Shown piece after piece: positions 1-9,452 of a stretch of 64,000 nucleotides of DNA (positions within the stretch are counted from its first letter, which is position 1; the number at the start of each line of letters is the position of its first letter). A program made the translations under genes and the position numbers. A model generated the notes under the pieces. The model was not told the origin of the DNA, did not search any database, and saw only the letters and a list, made by a program, of their open reading frames with translations. This stretch comes from Lachnospiraceae bacterium GAM79 (GTDB lineage Bacteria > Bacillota > Clostridia > Lachnospirales > Lachnospiraceae), in assembly GCA_020735665.1 (NCBI GenBank), contig CP085928.1, forward strand, positions 1,192,001 through 1,256,000. The letters are read 5' to 3'.

Positions 1-285
1 GCATACAAAATCAAAAGCTGTAAGACTCCCTGCAATATTTTCTATCGCAAGCTCTGTACATCCATTGATATGGATTCCGTCTTTTGCAACCGGAACAGGT
101 AATAACAATACCCTTTCTTCAACAGTACTGTCATTTCTGAAAGTTTCAGAAAGCATTGGCCAGCTGCTGTATTCATCCTCACAGTCTGGCACTTTATATG
201 TTGTAACATATACTCCCTGTTCTTTTAAATATGCTGCCAGATAATGACAACGCATATCTCCGCCTATCATTACAAACTGTCTCAA
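1..285 (-). CDS. dpaA: Dipicolinate synthase subunit A, N-terminal fragment (cut by window edge)
   Basis: Only the first 95 codons lie in the window; the frame runs open to base 1. The start is a TTG at 283-285, chosen because AGGAGG sits six bases upstream; no in-frame ATG is that well placed. The peptide begins MRQFVMIGGDMRCHYLAAYL and resembles the N-terminal domain of the dipicolinate synthase A subunit, which with subunit B makes dipicolinic acid in the mother cell during sporulation. The next genes (carboxypeptidase, spoIVA) fit a sporulation neighbourhood. The catalytic NAD-binding part is outside the window, so the family call rests on a short stretch and could be a related protein. 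Confidence 0.6.
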   Translation of the reverse strand, partial: MRQFVMIGGDMRCHYLAAYLKEQGVYVTTYKVPDCEDEYSSWPMLSETFRNDSTVEERVLLLPVPVAKDGIHINGCTELAIENIAGSLTAFDFVC

Positions 286-369
286 ATTATATCCTCCTTA
301 TAGACTTTCTTACATCTGTCATCTATTATAGATCATACTCTTTCCGATTACTGAATTATTACAGTCTAA

Positions 370-1725
370 TCAGAAGAAATTCCTGTCTATGTAGTCTTTT
401 ACATATTCCTTCATGAAATCATACAAAGATTCACTTTGAACATTTTCTGTTATTGTCACCGAATAGATTGCAAATGCTTTCCCACCAATTAACAACACCA
501 CAGAACCTGCCTGCATTCCTGCATATATCGGGCATTTCAGATACTCAGGCAGCAGATACTTAACCGAGATCTGTTCATCTGTCCGCAAAAGCAGAGTTTC
601 CGAAAAATGACATTCCCAGCCAACTGTCTCTGTATCTTCTTTTATTGTTCCATAAACAGAATCCGAAAGAACCGGTATCTTATTCTTTTGAAGTATATCA
701 TCAGTAATTACATGCTCCTGATAATTTGCTAGTCCGTAATTCATTAATTTTTTTGTATCTGCCCATTTATAGGTCTTATTTCCCGGCCACCCACAGCCAA
801 GAAGGGCAACGATCAGTATTTTTCCATCCCGCTCCAACGCTCCGACATAACAATATCCTGCAGATCCGGTAAATCCCGTTTTTCCGGTCAAAGCTCCATC
901 CATCATATTCAGAAAAGCATTATGATTGGAACAGCTAAAGCTTCTCGTTCCCCCTACATTTGTAAAGGAATATGTAGCTGTTCTTGTTATAGCAAGAAAC
1001 TGTTCCCGTTTCGGTGACTCTCTGATACAATACCGCATGATCCGGGCAAGATCCTCTGCGGTCGTTCCGTGAATCCCATATTCATCCTTTGCATCCAGCC
1101 CATTAGGCGTAATAAAATGTGTATTTGTACAGCCGACTTCTATTGCTTTTCGATTCATCAGATCGGCAAATGCTTCAACGCTTCCACCAATATATTCAGC
1201 TATTGCAACAGCACTGTCGTTATGACTTTCAAGCATCAGCGAATAAAGCAGATCTTTTAACCGGTATTCTTCACCCTCTCTGATATTCAACTGAACATCC
1301 GGCATCTTTGCCGCATAAGAGGATACTATAACGATATCATCGGGATCACCATATTCCAGCGCAAGGATACAGGTTAAAATCTTCGTTGTACTGGCATTTG
1401 CCCGAACCTCTTCACCAGCTTTATCATACAGTACCCTGCCATTTTTTCCATCCAACAGGATAGCTGATAAAGCATGAAGGTCATTGTCCGAGAGCTTCAC
1501 TTCTGAAGCAGTCCGACCGGTATTATTATCCTGCCTGATGCCCTCCGTTCGATAATATGGTATCTGGCATACAGGCATATTTAACGCTTTTACAGGGATC
1601 ACGGAACCAAGCAGCACGGCTGCTGTCAGAAACCATGCAAACAGAAAACCTGCCGGAATTTTTTGTTTCATTCTTCCCGCAGGTTTCTTTCTTTTTTTAT
1701 GATATTTTTTATATATTTCAGTCAT
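370..1725 (-). CDS. D-alanyl-D-alanine carboxypeptidase (penicillin-binding protein 5 / DacF type)
   Basis: A 451-aa serine D,D-carboxypeptidase of the peptidase S11 family, which trims the terminal D-Ala from peptidoglycan stem peptides outside the membrane. A basic N-terminus is followed by a hydrophobic signal or anchor segment at about residues 26-46. All three active-site motifs are present: STTK at 112-115, SHN at 167-169 and KTG at 282-284. The last ~100 residues match the usual C-terminal beta domain in position. It lies 54 bp downstream of scpB on the same strand and may be co-transcribed with scpAB. A sporulation role (DacF-like) is inferred from the neighbouring genes, not from the sequence. 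Confidence 0.88.
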   Translation of the reverse strand: MTEIYKKYHKKRKKPAGRMKQKIPAGFLFAWFLTAAVLLGSVIPVKALNMPVCQIPYYRTEGIRQDNNTGRTASEVKLSDNDLHALSAILLDGKNGRVLYDKAGEEVRANASTTKILTCILALEYGDPDDIVIVSSYAAKMPDVQLNIREGEEYRLKDLLYSLMLESHNDSAVAIAEYIGGSVEAFADLMNRKAIEVGCTNTHFITPNGLDAKDEYGIHGTTAEDLARIMRYCIRESPKREQFLAITRTATYSFTNVGGTRSFSCSNHNAFLNMMDGALTGKTGFTGSAGYCYVGALERDGKILIVALLGCGWPGNKTYKWADTKKLMNYGLANYQEHVITDDILQKNKIPVLSDSVYGTIKEDTETVGWECHFSETLLLRTDEQISVKYLLPEYLKCPIYAGMQAGSVVLLIGGKAFAIYSVTITENVQSESLYDFMKEYVKDYIDRNFF

Positions 1726-1779
1726 ATCATCACCGGATATATTCTTTATTCATAAAATTATATTCCGTATCCGGCTGCT

Positions 1780-2568
1780 TTATGACTCATTATCCAAACC
1801 AAGTGTGATCTCGTTTGCCTCTTCCTGAGCTTCTTTCTTGAAATCCTCAATCTTATCCGGGCTGATCATCGGAAGTTCTTCCGTGGATGCAACACCAAAG
1901 CTTCGCAGAAACTCTTCTGTTGTTCCAAAAAGAATCGGTCGTCCCGGAGCATCCAACCGTCCAACCTCATCTACTAATCCATATTCCATAAGCTTATTGA
2001 TCGCATGTGCACAGGAAACTCCTCGAATAGCCTCTATCTCCGGTCTGGTGATTGGCTGTTTATAAGCTACGATTGATAAGGTTTCAAGAAGTACATCTGT
2101 CAGATTCGGCTTCTTAGGTGTACAGACAACCTTTGTAAGTACATCGTAGTATTCATTTCTGGTACATAATTGATAAGCGTTTTCAAGTTCTACCATCTTG
2201 ATGCCACGATCTGACTGATTGTAGATCGCAAGTACCTCTTCCATCTGTTTGGACAGCTTTTTTATTTCCATCTCAAGTGCCTTTGCCAATCTGTCAACCG
2301 ACACAGATTCTCCGATGGAAAACAGTATAGCCTCAACCGCAGATACAAGATATTCTGTACTGTATTCTTTATAAGTAACCGGCTGTTTCTCTGTATTCTC
2401 CGGCGTCATATCTTGCTCACCTGCATCTGACAGATCTGCCTGAACTGTTCTGGATACATCTTCCTCATTACTCTTATCGCTGTCATATTCTTTTAAATTA
2501 TATGCTGCTTCGTTCTCTTTTATCTTATCCATACCTGTTTTATCCTCGTCCTGTCTCATCCGTTTCAT
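1780..2568 (-). CDS. scpB: Segregation and condensation protein B (ScpB)
   Basis: ScpB is the winged-helix dimer of the SMC-ScpA-ScpB condensin that compacts and segregates the chromosome. The conserved part begins around YLVSAVEAILFSIGE and contains the typical stretch SIVAYKQPITRPEIEAIRGV. I start at the ATG at 2566-2568, with GAGG six bases upstream and ten bases after the scpA stop; a longer open frame would overlap scpA by about 40 bases. The protein is 262 aa and carries an unusual acidic, low-complexity N-terminal extension of about 70 residues that most ScpB proteins lack. It is coupled to scpA. Confidence 0.92.
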   Translation of the reverse strand: MKRMRQDEDKTGMDKIKENEAAYNLKEYDSDKSNEEDVSRTVQADLSDAGEQDMTPENTEKQPVTYKEYSTEYLVSAVEAILFSIGESVSVDRLAKALEMEIKKLSKQMEEVLAIYNQSDRGIKMVELENAYQLCTRNEYYDVLTKVVCTPKKPNLTDVLLETLSIVAYKQPITRPEIEAIRGVSCAHAINKLMEYGLVDEVGRLDAPGRPILFGTTEEFLRSFGVASTEELPMISPDKIEDFKKEAQEEANEITLGLDNES

Positions 2569-2578
2569 TATCAGCCTC

Positions 2579-3427
2579 TTAAATCGTGTCCGGCTTTTCC
2601 TCTGCGGAAGCAGACTCATTCGTATCTTCTTTATCTGCGCTGACAGTAAAACTGTTCAACTCATATGTTTCAATGTCATCCCGAGAATCAATGATGATCT
2701 CTCCAAAGATTTCTTCCTGCCGAATCTGGATCGCTCCGATTTTCATAAGCTCTAAGATTGCAAGAAACGTTACTATAATGTTCGACCTTGAAGCCTGCAT
2801 CTCAAGCAGCGTCCGAAAGTTGATTCCGGCAAGTCCACGAACCTGTTCCCGAATCTCAGCCATCTTAGCTTCCAGAGAGATTTCTTCTCTTTCAATGTTC
2901 TTAAACTTACTACGGATCGGATCTACCTTTTCAACCTGTTTCCGCATCACAGACTTAAAAATCTCATTCAGCCTTTCCAGATTGATGTCATATTCAGAGA
3001 TCAAAGCAACCGTATCTACTGCTGGCTTGAAATTCTTCACCTCAGCAGGAATGCTTTCTTTTTTATAGAATGCCTTTGCGCCATCAAGCTCCAGATCCTT
3101 CAGCTCACTTGCTGCATATTTGTACATCTTATATTCCAACAGCCTTCGAACAAGCTCGTCTCTTGGATCTTCTTCCTCTTCGTCATCTTCCGTCACTTTA
3201 GGAAGAAGCATTTTGGATTTAATACGAATCAGAGTTGCCGCCATTACGAGGAACTCACTCATAACATCCAGATCTTCCTCCTCCATATGATTCACATAAT
3301 CCAGATACTGTTCTGTGATCGTTACAATCGGTATATCATAGATATTTACTTTATTCTTTTCGATCAGATGAAGGAGCAGATCAAGCGGTCCTTCAAATAC
3401 GTTAAGTTTTACATCGATTGCCGACAT
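2579..3427 (-). CDS. scpA: Segregation and condensation protein A (ScpA)
   Basis: ScpA is the kleisin subunit that bridges the SMC heads. The N-terminus (MSAIDVKLNVFEGPLDLLLH) matches the kleisin signature, and the C-terminal winged-helix segment includes LASRSNIIVTFLAILELMK-like sequence. The ATG at 3425-3427 is chosen because GGGAG lies seven bases upstream; an in-frame ATG 18 bases further up lacks this. At 282 aa it is slightly longer than Bacillus ScpA because of an acidic loop near residue 85 and an acidic C-terminal tail. It is the first gene of the scpA-scpB pair. Confidence 0.93.
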   Translation of the reverse strand: MSAIDVKLNVFEGPLDLLLHLIEKNKVNIYDIPIVTITEQYLDYVNHMEEEDLDVMSEFLVMAATLIRIKSKMLLPKVTEDDEEEEDPRDELVRRLLEYKMYKYAASELKDLELDGAKAFYKKESIPAEVKNFKPAVDTVALISEYDINLERLNEIFKSVMRKQVEKVDPIRSKFKNIEREEISLEAKMAEIREQVRGLAGINFRTLLEMQASRSNIIVTFLAILELMKIGAIQIRQEEIFGEIIIDSRDDIETYELNSFTVSADKEDTNESASAEEKPDTI

Positions 3428-3487
3428 AGTTTCTCCCTTTATCACTCACAGATACCATGTAAGTCTCTGCATCTGTTCTTTGTATGA

Positions 3488-4960
3488 TTATATAATAATA
3501 CAGACCAGTCCACCATTTCCGTCATTCACGATCTTTTCCATGGTGTCCTGTAACTTCTGCTTACTTTCTACATTCATCTTGTTTGTCTTAGTATTTAATC
3601 CATCTTCTACAAGCTGCTCGATCGATTTTCCAAATATATTAACATCCCAGATATCTTCTCCGTTTTCTCCGGTACTGGTCTTAATATACTCTACCAGATC
3701 TTCTGCTTGTTCCTTCGTACCAATGATAGGTGCGATCTCCGTTGTGATATTCGCCTTGATCATATGTACGGAGGGCGCTTCTGCTTTGATCTTAACACCA
3801 TATTTGTTACCGGATTTTATAAGCTCCGGTGTCTCAAGCGTAATATCCTCTTTTTCGGGCATTACAAGCCCGTATCCGCCATTTTTTACACCTTCAAGTG
3901 CATTCATGACTCCATTGCAGAATTTCTTCTTTTCTGCCATTTCCTTTATTTCAGTTATAAAATCATATTCATTATGAATATCTGTTCCCAGCATATCGGA
4001 AAGCATCTCGTAATAATATCTGTTATAGATCGTTACCTGTACATTCAATGAACCGTCTGCCAGATTTATATTGTTATATGTATATTTTTCCACATATTCG
4101 TTTTCAGGGAACGAACAATGAACCATGTCATAGATATGCTGATTGCCATTCAGTATATCCATGGCATTCTCGATGACACTCTTTTTGATCTTGTTTTCAT
4201 TTTCCGATACTTCTAACCATTTGGGAATTACAAAATTAATACATGTGATCGGAAAACTGTATAACATGGAAGTAAAGATCTCATTGATATCCTTCCTGTT
4301 CAGTTGATCGCAGTTAACCGGAAGAACAGCTACTCCATACTTTTCTACCATCAAATCTGCCAGTTCCTTTGTCTCGGCTGCACCCGGACGATTCGAATTC
4401 AATATAACAACAAAGGGTTTCCCGATTGACTTTAACTCTGCAATTGTTTTTTCCTCTGCATCGATATAACTCTCTCTGGCAAGATCGCCAAAGCTTCCAT
4501 CACAGGTCACCACAATCCCGACCGTTGAATGACTGTTTATAACCTTCTTCGTTCCGATCTCTGCCGCCTTGGCAAATGGAATATCATAATCATACCATGG
4601 TGTCTTAACCATACGCTCTTTTCCATCTTCCGTCTGCCCTTCAGCTCCGTCTACCACATATCCGACACAATCGATCAGACGAACCCTCATATCAATCTCA
4701 TCATCTACCCGGATTTCCACCCCTTCTTTCGGAATGAATTTCGGTTCTGTCGTCATGATTGTCTTACCGGATGCCGATTGCGGCATCTCATCCAGAGCAA
4801 TTTCGCGGTCATTCTCATCTTTTATGTTCGGAAGAACCATCATCTCCATAAAACGTTTGATAAATGTTGATTTTCCTGTCCGAACAGGTCCGACAATACC
4901 CAGATAGATCTCTCCGTTTGTTCTGGCATTGATGTCATTATACACATTAAAGCCTTCCAT
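3488..4960 (-). CDS. spoIVA: Stage IV sporulation protein A, spore coat morphogenetic ATPase
   Basis: SpoIVA polymerises on the outer forespore membrane and forms the basement layer of the spore coat, with assembly driven by ATP hydrolysis. The 490-aa protein is almost exactly the length of the Bacillus protein. It has a Walker A motif GPVRTGKST at residues 24-32 and a Walker B-like LIDCVGY. The C-terminus ends in a hydrophobic CIII that resembles the membrane-targeting end. The start at 4958-4960 has AGGAGG five bases upstream; an earlier in-frame ATG (4973-4975) lacks a site. It stands between scpA and gpsA. No confident mother-cell sigma promoter was resolved in the 150-bp upstream gap. 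Confidence 0.97.
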   Translation of the reverse strand: MEGFNVYNDINARTNGEIYLGIVGPVRTGKSTFIKRFMEMMVLPNIKDENDREIALDEMPQSASGKTIMTTEPKFIPKEGVEIRVDDEIDMRVRLIDCVGYVVDGAEGQTEDGKERMVKTPWYDYDIPFAKAAEIGTKKVINSHSTVGIVVTCDGSFGDLARESYIDAEEKTIAELKSIGKPFVVILNSNRPGAAETKELADLMVEKYGVAVLPVNCDQLNRKDINEIFTSMLYSFPITCINFVIPKWLEVSENENKIKKSVIENAMDILNGNQHIYDMVHCSFPENEYVEKYTYNNINLADGSLNVQVTIYNRYYYEMLSDMLGTDIHNEYDFITEIKEMAEKKKFCNGVMNALEGVKNGGYGLVMPEKEDITLETPELIKSGNKYGVKIKAEAPSVHMIKANITTEIAPIIGTKEQAEDLVEYIKTSTGENGEDIWDVNIFGKSIEQLVEDGLNTKTNKMNVESKQKLQDTMEKIVNDGNGGLVCIII

Positions 4961-5109
4961 ATATACCTCCTGCATTTCTTACACATTTTCCGTTCCTGTT
5001 TTTGTATTCCGCAATATATGTGTCCAACCCGAAATACAAAATCTGTTTCCTATGTAAAGATTATCATATAAGTAATATATGAATGTACTTTTATAAGTAT
5101 GTCAGAAAA

Positions 5110-6111
5110 TTATTCCTCTACAGATATCTCTGCTTTTCTGTCTCTGGTAAGCAGATCTACCACTGCTTCACGAGCAGGCTTTCCCTCGAACAAAACCTTG
5201 TTTACCTCTTCAACGATTGGCATATCAACACCATATTTCTTCGCAAGCTTCAGGGTTGCTTTTGCTGAGTATACTCCCTCTACAACCATTTTAACCTCAG
5301 CCATTGCTTCTTTATAGCTCTTTCCCTGTCCGATCAGATAACCGGCATTCCTATTACGACTGTGTCTGGACGTACATGTCACGATCAGATCTCCCATACC
5401 TGACAAACCGGCAAGAGTCTCAACGTGAGCGCCCATTGCAGTACCGAGTCTTATTATTTCTGCCATGCCTCTGGTCATTAACGCTGCTTTTGTATTATCT
5501 CCGAATCCTAGTCCGTCTGTGATTCCGGCAGCCAGTGCGATAACATTCTTAACCGAGCCTCCAAGCTCGATTCCCGTCACATCTGTACTTGTATAGACAC
5601 GGAAGACATCATTCATAAATGTATTCTGAATCAGCTTTGCCGTATCCATATCACGTGCACCTGCTACAACAGTAGTCGGAATACCGATACCGACTTCCTC
5701 CGCATGGCTTGGACCGGAAAGGACTGCTACCTTTGCCCCCGGTATCTCACTCTCGATAATCTCTACGATCGGAGTCAAAGTTGCTTCCTCAATACCCTTG
5801 CTGACATTAACGATCAGCTGTTCGTTTGTAATATAAGGTGCTATCTTTTTTGCAGTGCTTCGGATAAAAGGAGATGGAACCGCACAAATGATCATTTTCT
5901 TACCATCTATCGTCTGTTCCAGATCTGTTGTAAATACAATTGTATCGTTCAAATGAACACCCGGCAGACGATCCTTCTGTTCCCTGTATGTATTCAACAT
6001 CTCGATTTCTTTTTCATCTATAGACCAGACTGTTACATCATGTCCATTTCCAGCCAACAGGTTTGCAAGTGCTGACCCCCAGCTTCCTGCTCCTAAAATA
6101 CCAATTATCAT
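5110..6111 (-). CDS. gpsA: NAD(P)+-dependent glycerol-3-phosphate dehydrogenase
   Basis: Reduces dihydroxyacetone phosphate to sn-glycerol-3-phosphate, the backbone for phospholipids. The 333-aa protein begins with the dinucleotide-binding fingerprint GILGAGSWGSALA (residues 4-16). It contains NVSKGIE, VLSGPSHAEE and the substrate and active-site stretch ELGGSVKNVIALAAG. An SD-like GAGAGG precedes the ATG. It follows plsY with a short gap, which places production of glycerol-3-phosphate next to its first acyltransferase. Confidence 0.97.
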   Translation of the reverse strand: MIIGILGAGSWGSALANLLAGNGHDVTVWSIDEKEIEMLNTYREQKDRLPGVHLNDTIVFTTDLEQTIDGKKMIICAVPSPFIRSTAKKIAPYITNEQLIVNVSKGIEEATLTPIVEIIESEIPGAKVAVLSGPSHAEEVGIGIPTTVVAGARDMDTAKLIQNTFMNDVFRVYTSTDVTGIELGGSVKNVIALAAGITDGLGFGDNTKAALMTRGMAEIIRLGTAMGAHVETLAGLSGMGDLIVTCTSRHSRNRNAGYLIGQGKSYKEAMAEVKMVVEGVYSAKATLKLAKKYGVDMPIVEEVNKVLFEGKPAREAVVDLLTRDRKAEISVEE

Positions 6112-6169
6112 ACTATATACCTCTCCATCTTATAAAACTTCATGGTCGATTAAACCACAAATTATTATC

Positions 6170-6847
6170 CTATGCCTGTTCTTCTTTTGTTTTTCTTTTA
6201 TCTTTTAATGAAAACTTATTCTCTGTACCTTTTATAAGTCTTACAATATTCTGTTTGTGCCTGTAAATAGCAAGCAGAGTAATAAGTCCTAATACGATAC
6301 AGCTTTCAAGCTTCATGGAATCAGATGTAAAACCATAAGAACCGGTATAAGCAAATATCGTATAGGAGACCATCAGTCCGAGTACCAGACAAATAGAACC
6401 TACCGATACATATTTTGTTACCACTACGCAAAATACAAACAATCCAAGCTCGATCAACGCAACTCTCCAGTCAAGCAGACCGATCGCAATACCGGAAGTC
6501 GCTGCAATTCCCTTACCGCCTTTAAACTGCATATAAAATGGGAAATTGTGCCCAAGAACAACGCCTGCCGCTGTGTAGATCACGAACAAATACACATTCT
6601 CAATACCAAGTGCATTCATAATGATATGTGTGATACTGCAGGCTACAACTGATTTGAAAAGATCTCCCAGAAAGACAACCGCTCCCGCTTTCTTTCCCAG
6701 AACCCGAAGTGCATTTGTAGTGCCTGCATTTCCGCTTCCATATTCACGGATATCGATACCGTGTAATTTACCATAGATATAGCTTGTCTGGATAATACCG
6801 AAAAAATATCCTCCGACCAGACATATGATTCTTGCTAAGATTAACAT
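6170..6847 (-). CDS. plsY: Acyl-phosphate:glycerol-3-phosphate acyltransferase PlsY
   Basis: Integral membrane enzyme that transfers an acyl group from acyl-phosphate to glycerol-3-phosphate, the first committed step of phosphatidic acid synthesis in Firmicutes. About five hydrophobic segments are visible. The conserved motifs are present: YGSGNAGTTNALRVLG (about residues 36-51), GHNFPFYMQFKGGKGIAATSG-like sequence near the middle, and the C-terminal YRHKQNI. The ATG overlaps the der stop as TAATG, so the two are translationally coupled. At 225 aa it is slightly longer than average because of a basic tail. Confidence 0.96.
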   Translation of the reverse strand: MLILARIICLVGGYFFGIIQTSYIYGKLHGIDIREYGSGNAGTTNALRVLGKKAGAVVFLGDLFKSVVACSITHIIMNALGIENVYLFVIYTAAGVVLGHNFPFYMQFKGGKGIAATSGIAIGLLDWRVALIELGLFVFCVVVTKYVSVGSICLVLGLMVSYTIFAYTGSYGFTSDSMKLESCIVLGLITLLAIYRHKQNIVRLIKGTENKFSLKDKRKTKEEQA

Positions 6848-8169
6848 TATTTTTCTTTTCTCTCCCTGATAATGAATTTTAGAGGTGTACCTCGGAAACC
6901 AAATGCTTCTCTGATCTTATTTTCAATATAACGTGTGTAAGAGAAATGCATCAGTTCTTTATCATTTACAAATATTACAAATGTAGGAGGTTTAACCGCT
7001 ACCTGAGTAATATAAAACAGCTTCAAACGTTTTCCTTTATCTGTAGGCGGCTGCTGCATAGCAACTGCTTCTGTCATGATCTCATTCAATACACCGGTGG
7101 CAACACGGAGCGAATGGTTCTCGATAACGGCATCAATCGTTTCGAATAATTTCGGAAGTCTCTGACCTGTGGCTGCTGACACAAATAATAATTCTGCATA
7201 TGGCATATAGGACAGCTTCTCACGGATCTCCTTTGTAAACTTATAAATAGTCTTATCGTCTTTCTCCACCGCATCCCATTTATTTACAACAATGATCATT
7301 CCTTTTCCACGTTCATGAGCAATGCCTGCGATCTTTGCATCCTGATCCGTGACACCCTCTGTCGCATCAATAACCAGTACAGCTACATTACAGCGTTCAA
7401 CAGCCGATACGGTACGAATGATACTGTAACGCTCGATATCCTCCTTGATCTTGCTCTTTCTTCGAAGTCCTGCAGTATCAATAAATACGTATTCCGTTCC
7501 ATTTCTCACGATTTCGGTATCGATCGCATCTCTGGTCGTTCCGGCAATATCAGATACGATCACACGATTCTCTCCGAGAAGCTTGTTGATGATCGATGAC
7601 TTACCTACATTCGGCTTGCCGATAATGGCAATTCTAGGTCTGTCATCTTCCTCTTCATTTTTTGAATCTTCATCAAAATGAGAGACAACCTCATCTAACA
7701 TATCTCCGATTCCAAGTCTGGATGCACCGGATATCGGAACAGGATCACCCAGTCCGAGATTATAGAACTCGTATACATCATTCATATATTTCTCAAAGCT
7801 ATCTACCTTATTTACCACAAGGATCACCGGCTTCTTGGATTTACGGAGCATCTGGACTACCTTATGATCATCATCCACAAGTCCCTGTCTGACATCTGTC
7901 ATAAATATAATAACATCCGCGGTTTCAATGGCAATCTCTGCCTGCTCCCGCATACTTTTTAAAATAATATTGTCGCTTTCCGGCTCAATTCCACCGGTAT
8001 CTATGATCGTAAAATTATAATCGAGCCAGCTCACATCTGCATAGATTCTGTCTCTGGTTACGCCTGGCGTATCTTTTACAATTGAAATTTTCTCTCCTGC
8101 CAGTGCATTGAACAGGGTAGATTTACCTACATTTGGTCGTCCAACGATGGCTACTATCGGTTTACTCAT
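6847..8169 (-). CDS. der: Ribosome biogenesis GTPase Der (EngA)
   Basis: Tandem-GTPase factor for maturation of the large ribosomal subunit. Two G domains are seen: G1 motif GRPNVGKS at 10-17 with NKVD near 120, and a second G1 motif GKPNVGKS at 184-191 with NKWD further on. A C-terminal KH-like domain follows ([20 protein letters not shown] region). Length 440 aa is standard. GGAGG precedes the ATG, and the 5' end overlaps the pgeF stop by eight bases, so the pgeF-der-plsY chain is tightly coupled. Confidence 0.98.
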   Translation of the reverse strand: MSKPIVAIVGRPNVGKSTLFNALAGEKISIVKDTPGVTRDRIYADVSWLDYNFTIIDTGGIEPESDNIILKSMREQAEIAIETADVIIFMTDVRQGLVDDDHKVVQMLRKSKKPVILVVNKVDSFEKYMNDVYEFYNLGLGDPVPISGASRLGIGDMLDEVVSHFDEDSKNEEEDDRPRIAIIGKPNVGKSSIINKLLGENRVIVSDIAGTTRDAIDTEIVRNGTEYVFIDTAGLRRKSKIKEDIERYSIIRTVSAVERCNVAVLVIDATEGVTDQDAKIAGIAHERGKGMIIVVNKWDAVEKDDKTIYKFTKEIREKLSYMPYAELLFVSAATGQRLPKLFETIDAVIENHSLRVATGVLNEIMTEAVAMQQPPTDKGKRLKLFYITQVAVKPPTFVIFVNDKELMHFSYTRYIENKIREAFGFRGTPLKFIIRERKEK

Positions 8170-9037
8170 TTACGTTTCCTCCGTCTGCTGTCGATTTCAG
8201 CATGATAACAGCTCCCAGATTGCCACGTTTTCCATGGCTCGCCCTGTGTGAAAACAGGAAATCCGGATTGCAGCATGTACATATGTCGGTTACATTTATA
8301 TGTTCAGGCAATATACCTGCACCAGTCAGATTATAATAATTTGCCCGGTGTAAATCAAGCAAATACTTACCATTTCCAATATTTTTTGTCATTTTCATGT
8401 ACTGTTCCGGTAAATAAGCATCCTTAAATGCCTCAGCTACATCCTCACTTACCTCATAACAGTTCTGACAAATAGACGGTCCGACCGCACAGATCAGATC
8501 CGAAGCCTCACAGCCATATTCTTTATTTAGTGCTTCAACCATATGCCGGCTGATATTCTTAACTGTTCCCCGCCAACCGGAATGATTCATGGCTACAACT
8601 TCTTTTACCGGATCGTAGAAGAATACCGGTACACAGTCTGCATAAAATGTGATCAGCGGCAGATCCTTTACATTCGTCATCAGGCCATCTGTCCCCGTTA
8701 TATCTGATTCTCTTGTGATCCCTTTTCCGGCATCTTCCTCTGTCACTTTGCGGATCACTGTTTCATGTACCTGATCGGAAAATACCAGTCTTCTGTGATC
8801 ATATCCGACTGCCTGTGCCAGTCTCCTATGGTTCTCCATCACCGCATCCATATCATCTCCACGATGAAAGCTCAAGTTCATCGTAGAATAGATTCCCTCA
8901 CTGACACCTCCAAGCCTTGTCGAAAACCCATGCACGATACCGGGCAGTTCCAGATTCTTGAATACGATATACGGAACTCCGTTCTTCACTTTTATCTCTG
9001 TAGTTTTATCCTGATTGATATATATTATGTTATACAT
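8162..9037 (-). CDS. pgeF: Multicopper-oxidase-fold purine nucleoside phosphorylase / YfiH (PgeF) family
   Basis: Cytosolic zinc enzyme of the YfiH/laccase-domain family. Family members act on adenosine and inosine, and a role in peptidoglycan precursor editing has been proposed for Escherichia coli. The metal ligands are visible in their motifs: [15 protein letters not shown] and MNHSGWRG. Length is 291 aa from the ATG at 9035-9037, which has GAGG seven bases upstream; another ATG two codons earlier sits too close to that site. It overlaps der by eight bases. Family assignment is firm; the physiological substrate is not. Confidence 0.9.
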   Translation of the reverse strand: MYNIIYINQDKTTEIKVKNGVPYIVFKNLELPGIVHGFSTRLGGVSEGIYSTMNLSFHRGDDMDAVMENHRRLAQAVGYDHRRLVFSDQVHETVIRKVTEEDAGKGITRESDITGTDGLMTNVKDLPLITFYADCVPVFFYDPVKEVVAMNHSGWRGTVKNISRHMVEALNKEYGCEASDLICAVGPSICQNCYEVSEDVAEAFKDAYLPEQYMKMTKNIGNGKYLLDLHRANYYNLTGAGILPEHINVTDICTCCNPDFLFSHRASHGKRGNLGAVIMLKSTADGGNVNE

Positions 9038-9054
9038 CTTCATACCTCATAGCC

Positions 9055-9381
9055 TTAATAATATCCTTGATAAGGAAACGCATCCTCAATATGACGAATC
9101 TCATTTTCCGTCACAGCAATAACATCAAATCTTACCGGTGTGTTATACGGATCATATCCATATCGTTTCATATAATACACAGCTACCTTACTGATCTGCC
9201 GCTGCTTGGCAGGCGTTACTGCTGATTCCGGTGAACCATGTCTGCTGTTGCTCCGGTATTTTACTTCTACAAATATCAGATACCCGTCTTTTCCTGCGAT
9301 CAGGTCGATCTCTCCGGCAGAAATCCGATAATTTCTGGCAAATATCCGATACCCTGTATCTTTCAGATATAATGCAGCCAT
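9055..9381 (-). CDS. UPF0102 / YraN-like putative endonuclease
   Basis: Small protein of the YraN (UPF0102) family with a Holliday-junction-resolvase-like restriction endonuclease fold; its cellular role is unclear. The core pattern GEIDLIAGKDGYLIFVEVKYR carries the nuclease-like residues (E-x-D and E-V-K), followed by KQRQISKVAVYYMKR. The annotated ATG at 9379-9381 removes part of the conserved N-terminus: the frame stays open upstream and reads KKGTEYED directly before MAALYL, which matches the family's G-x-x-E-x-x-A pattern. No ATG, GTG or TTG exists in frame between there and the rnhB stop. A non-standard start such as ATC at 9424-9426, behind AAGGGG, is possible. Confidence 0.85.
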   Translation of the reverse strand: MAALYLKDTGYRIFARNYRISAGEIDLIAGKDGYLIFVEVKYRSNSRHGSPESAVTPAKQRQISKVAVYYMKRYGYDPYNTPVRFDVIAVTENEIRHIEDAFPYQGYY

Positions 9382-9452
9382 GTCTTCATATTCTGTTCCT
9401 TTTTTTCTCGTATTATAACGCTCGATACTGACTGTTCCCCTTTTTCTTTCTA

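Noticed and set aside
2586-3068. 160-codon plus-strand frame inside scpA
   Set aside because: Entirely within a well-supported gene on the other strand; Ser-rich shadow sequence.
4961-5109. SigmaE-type promoter of spoIVA
   Set aside because: CATATATT and GTATTT-like boxes exist, but spacing does not fit the consensus well enough to report.
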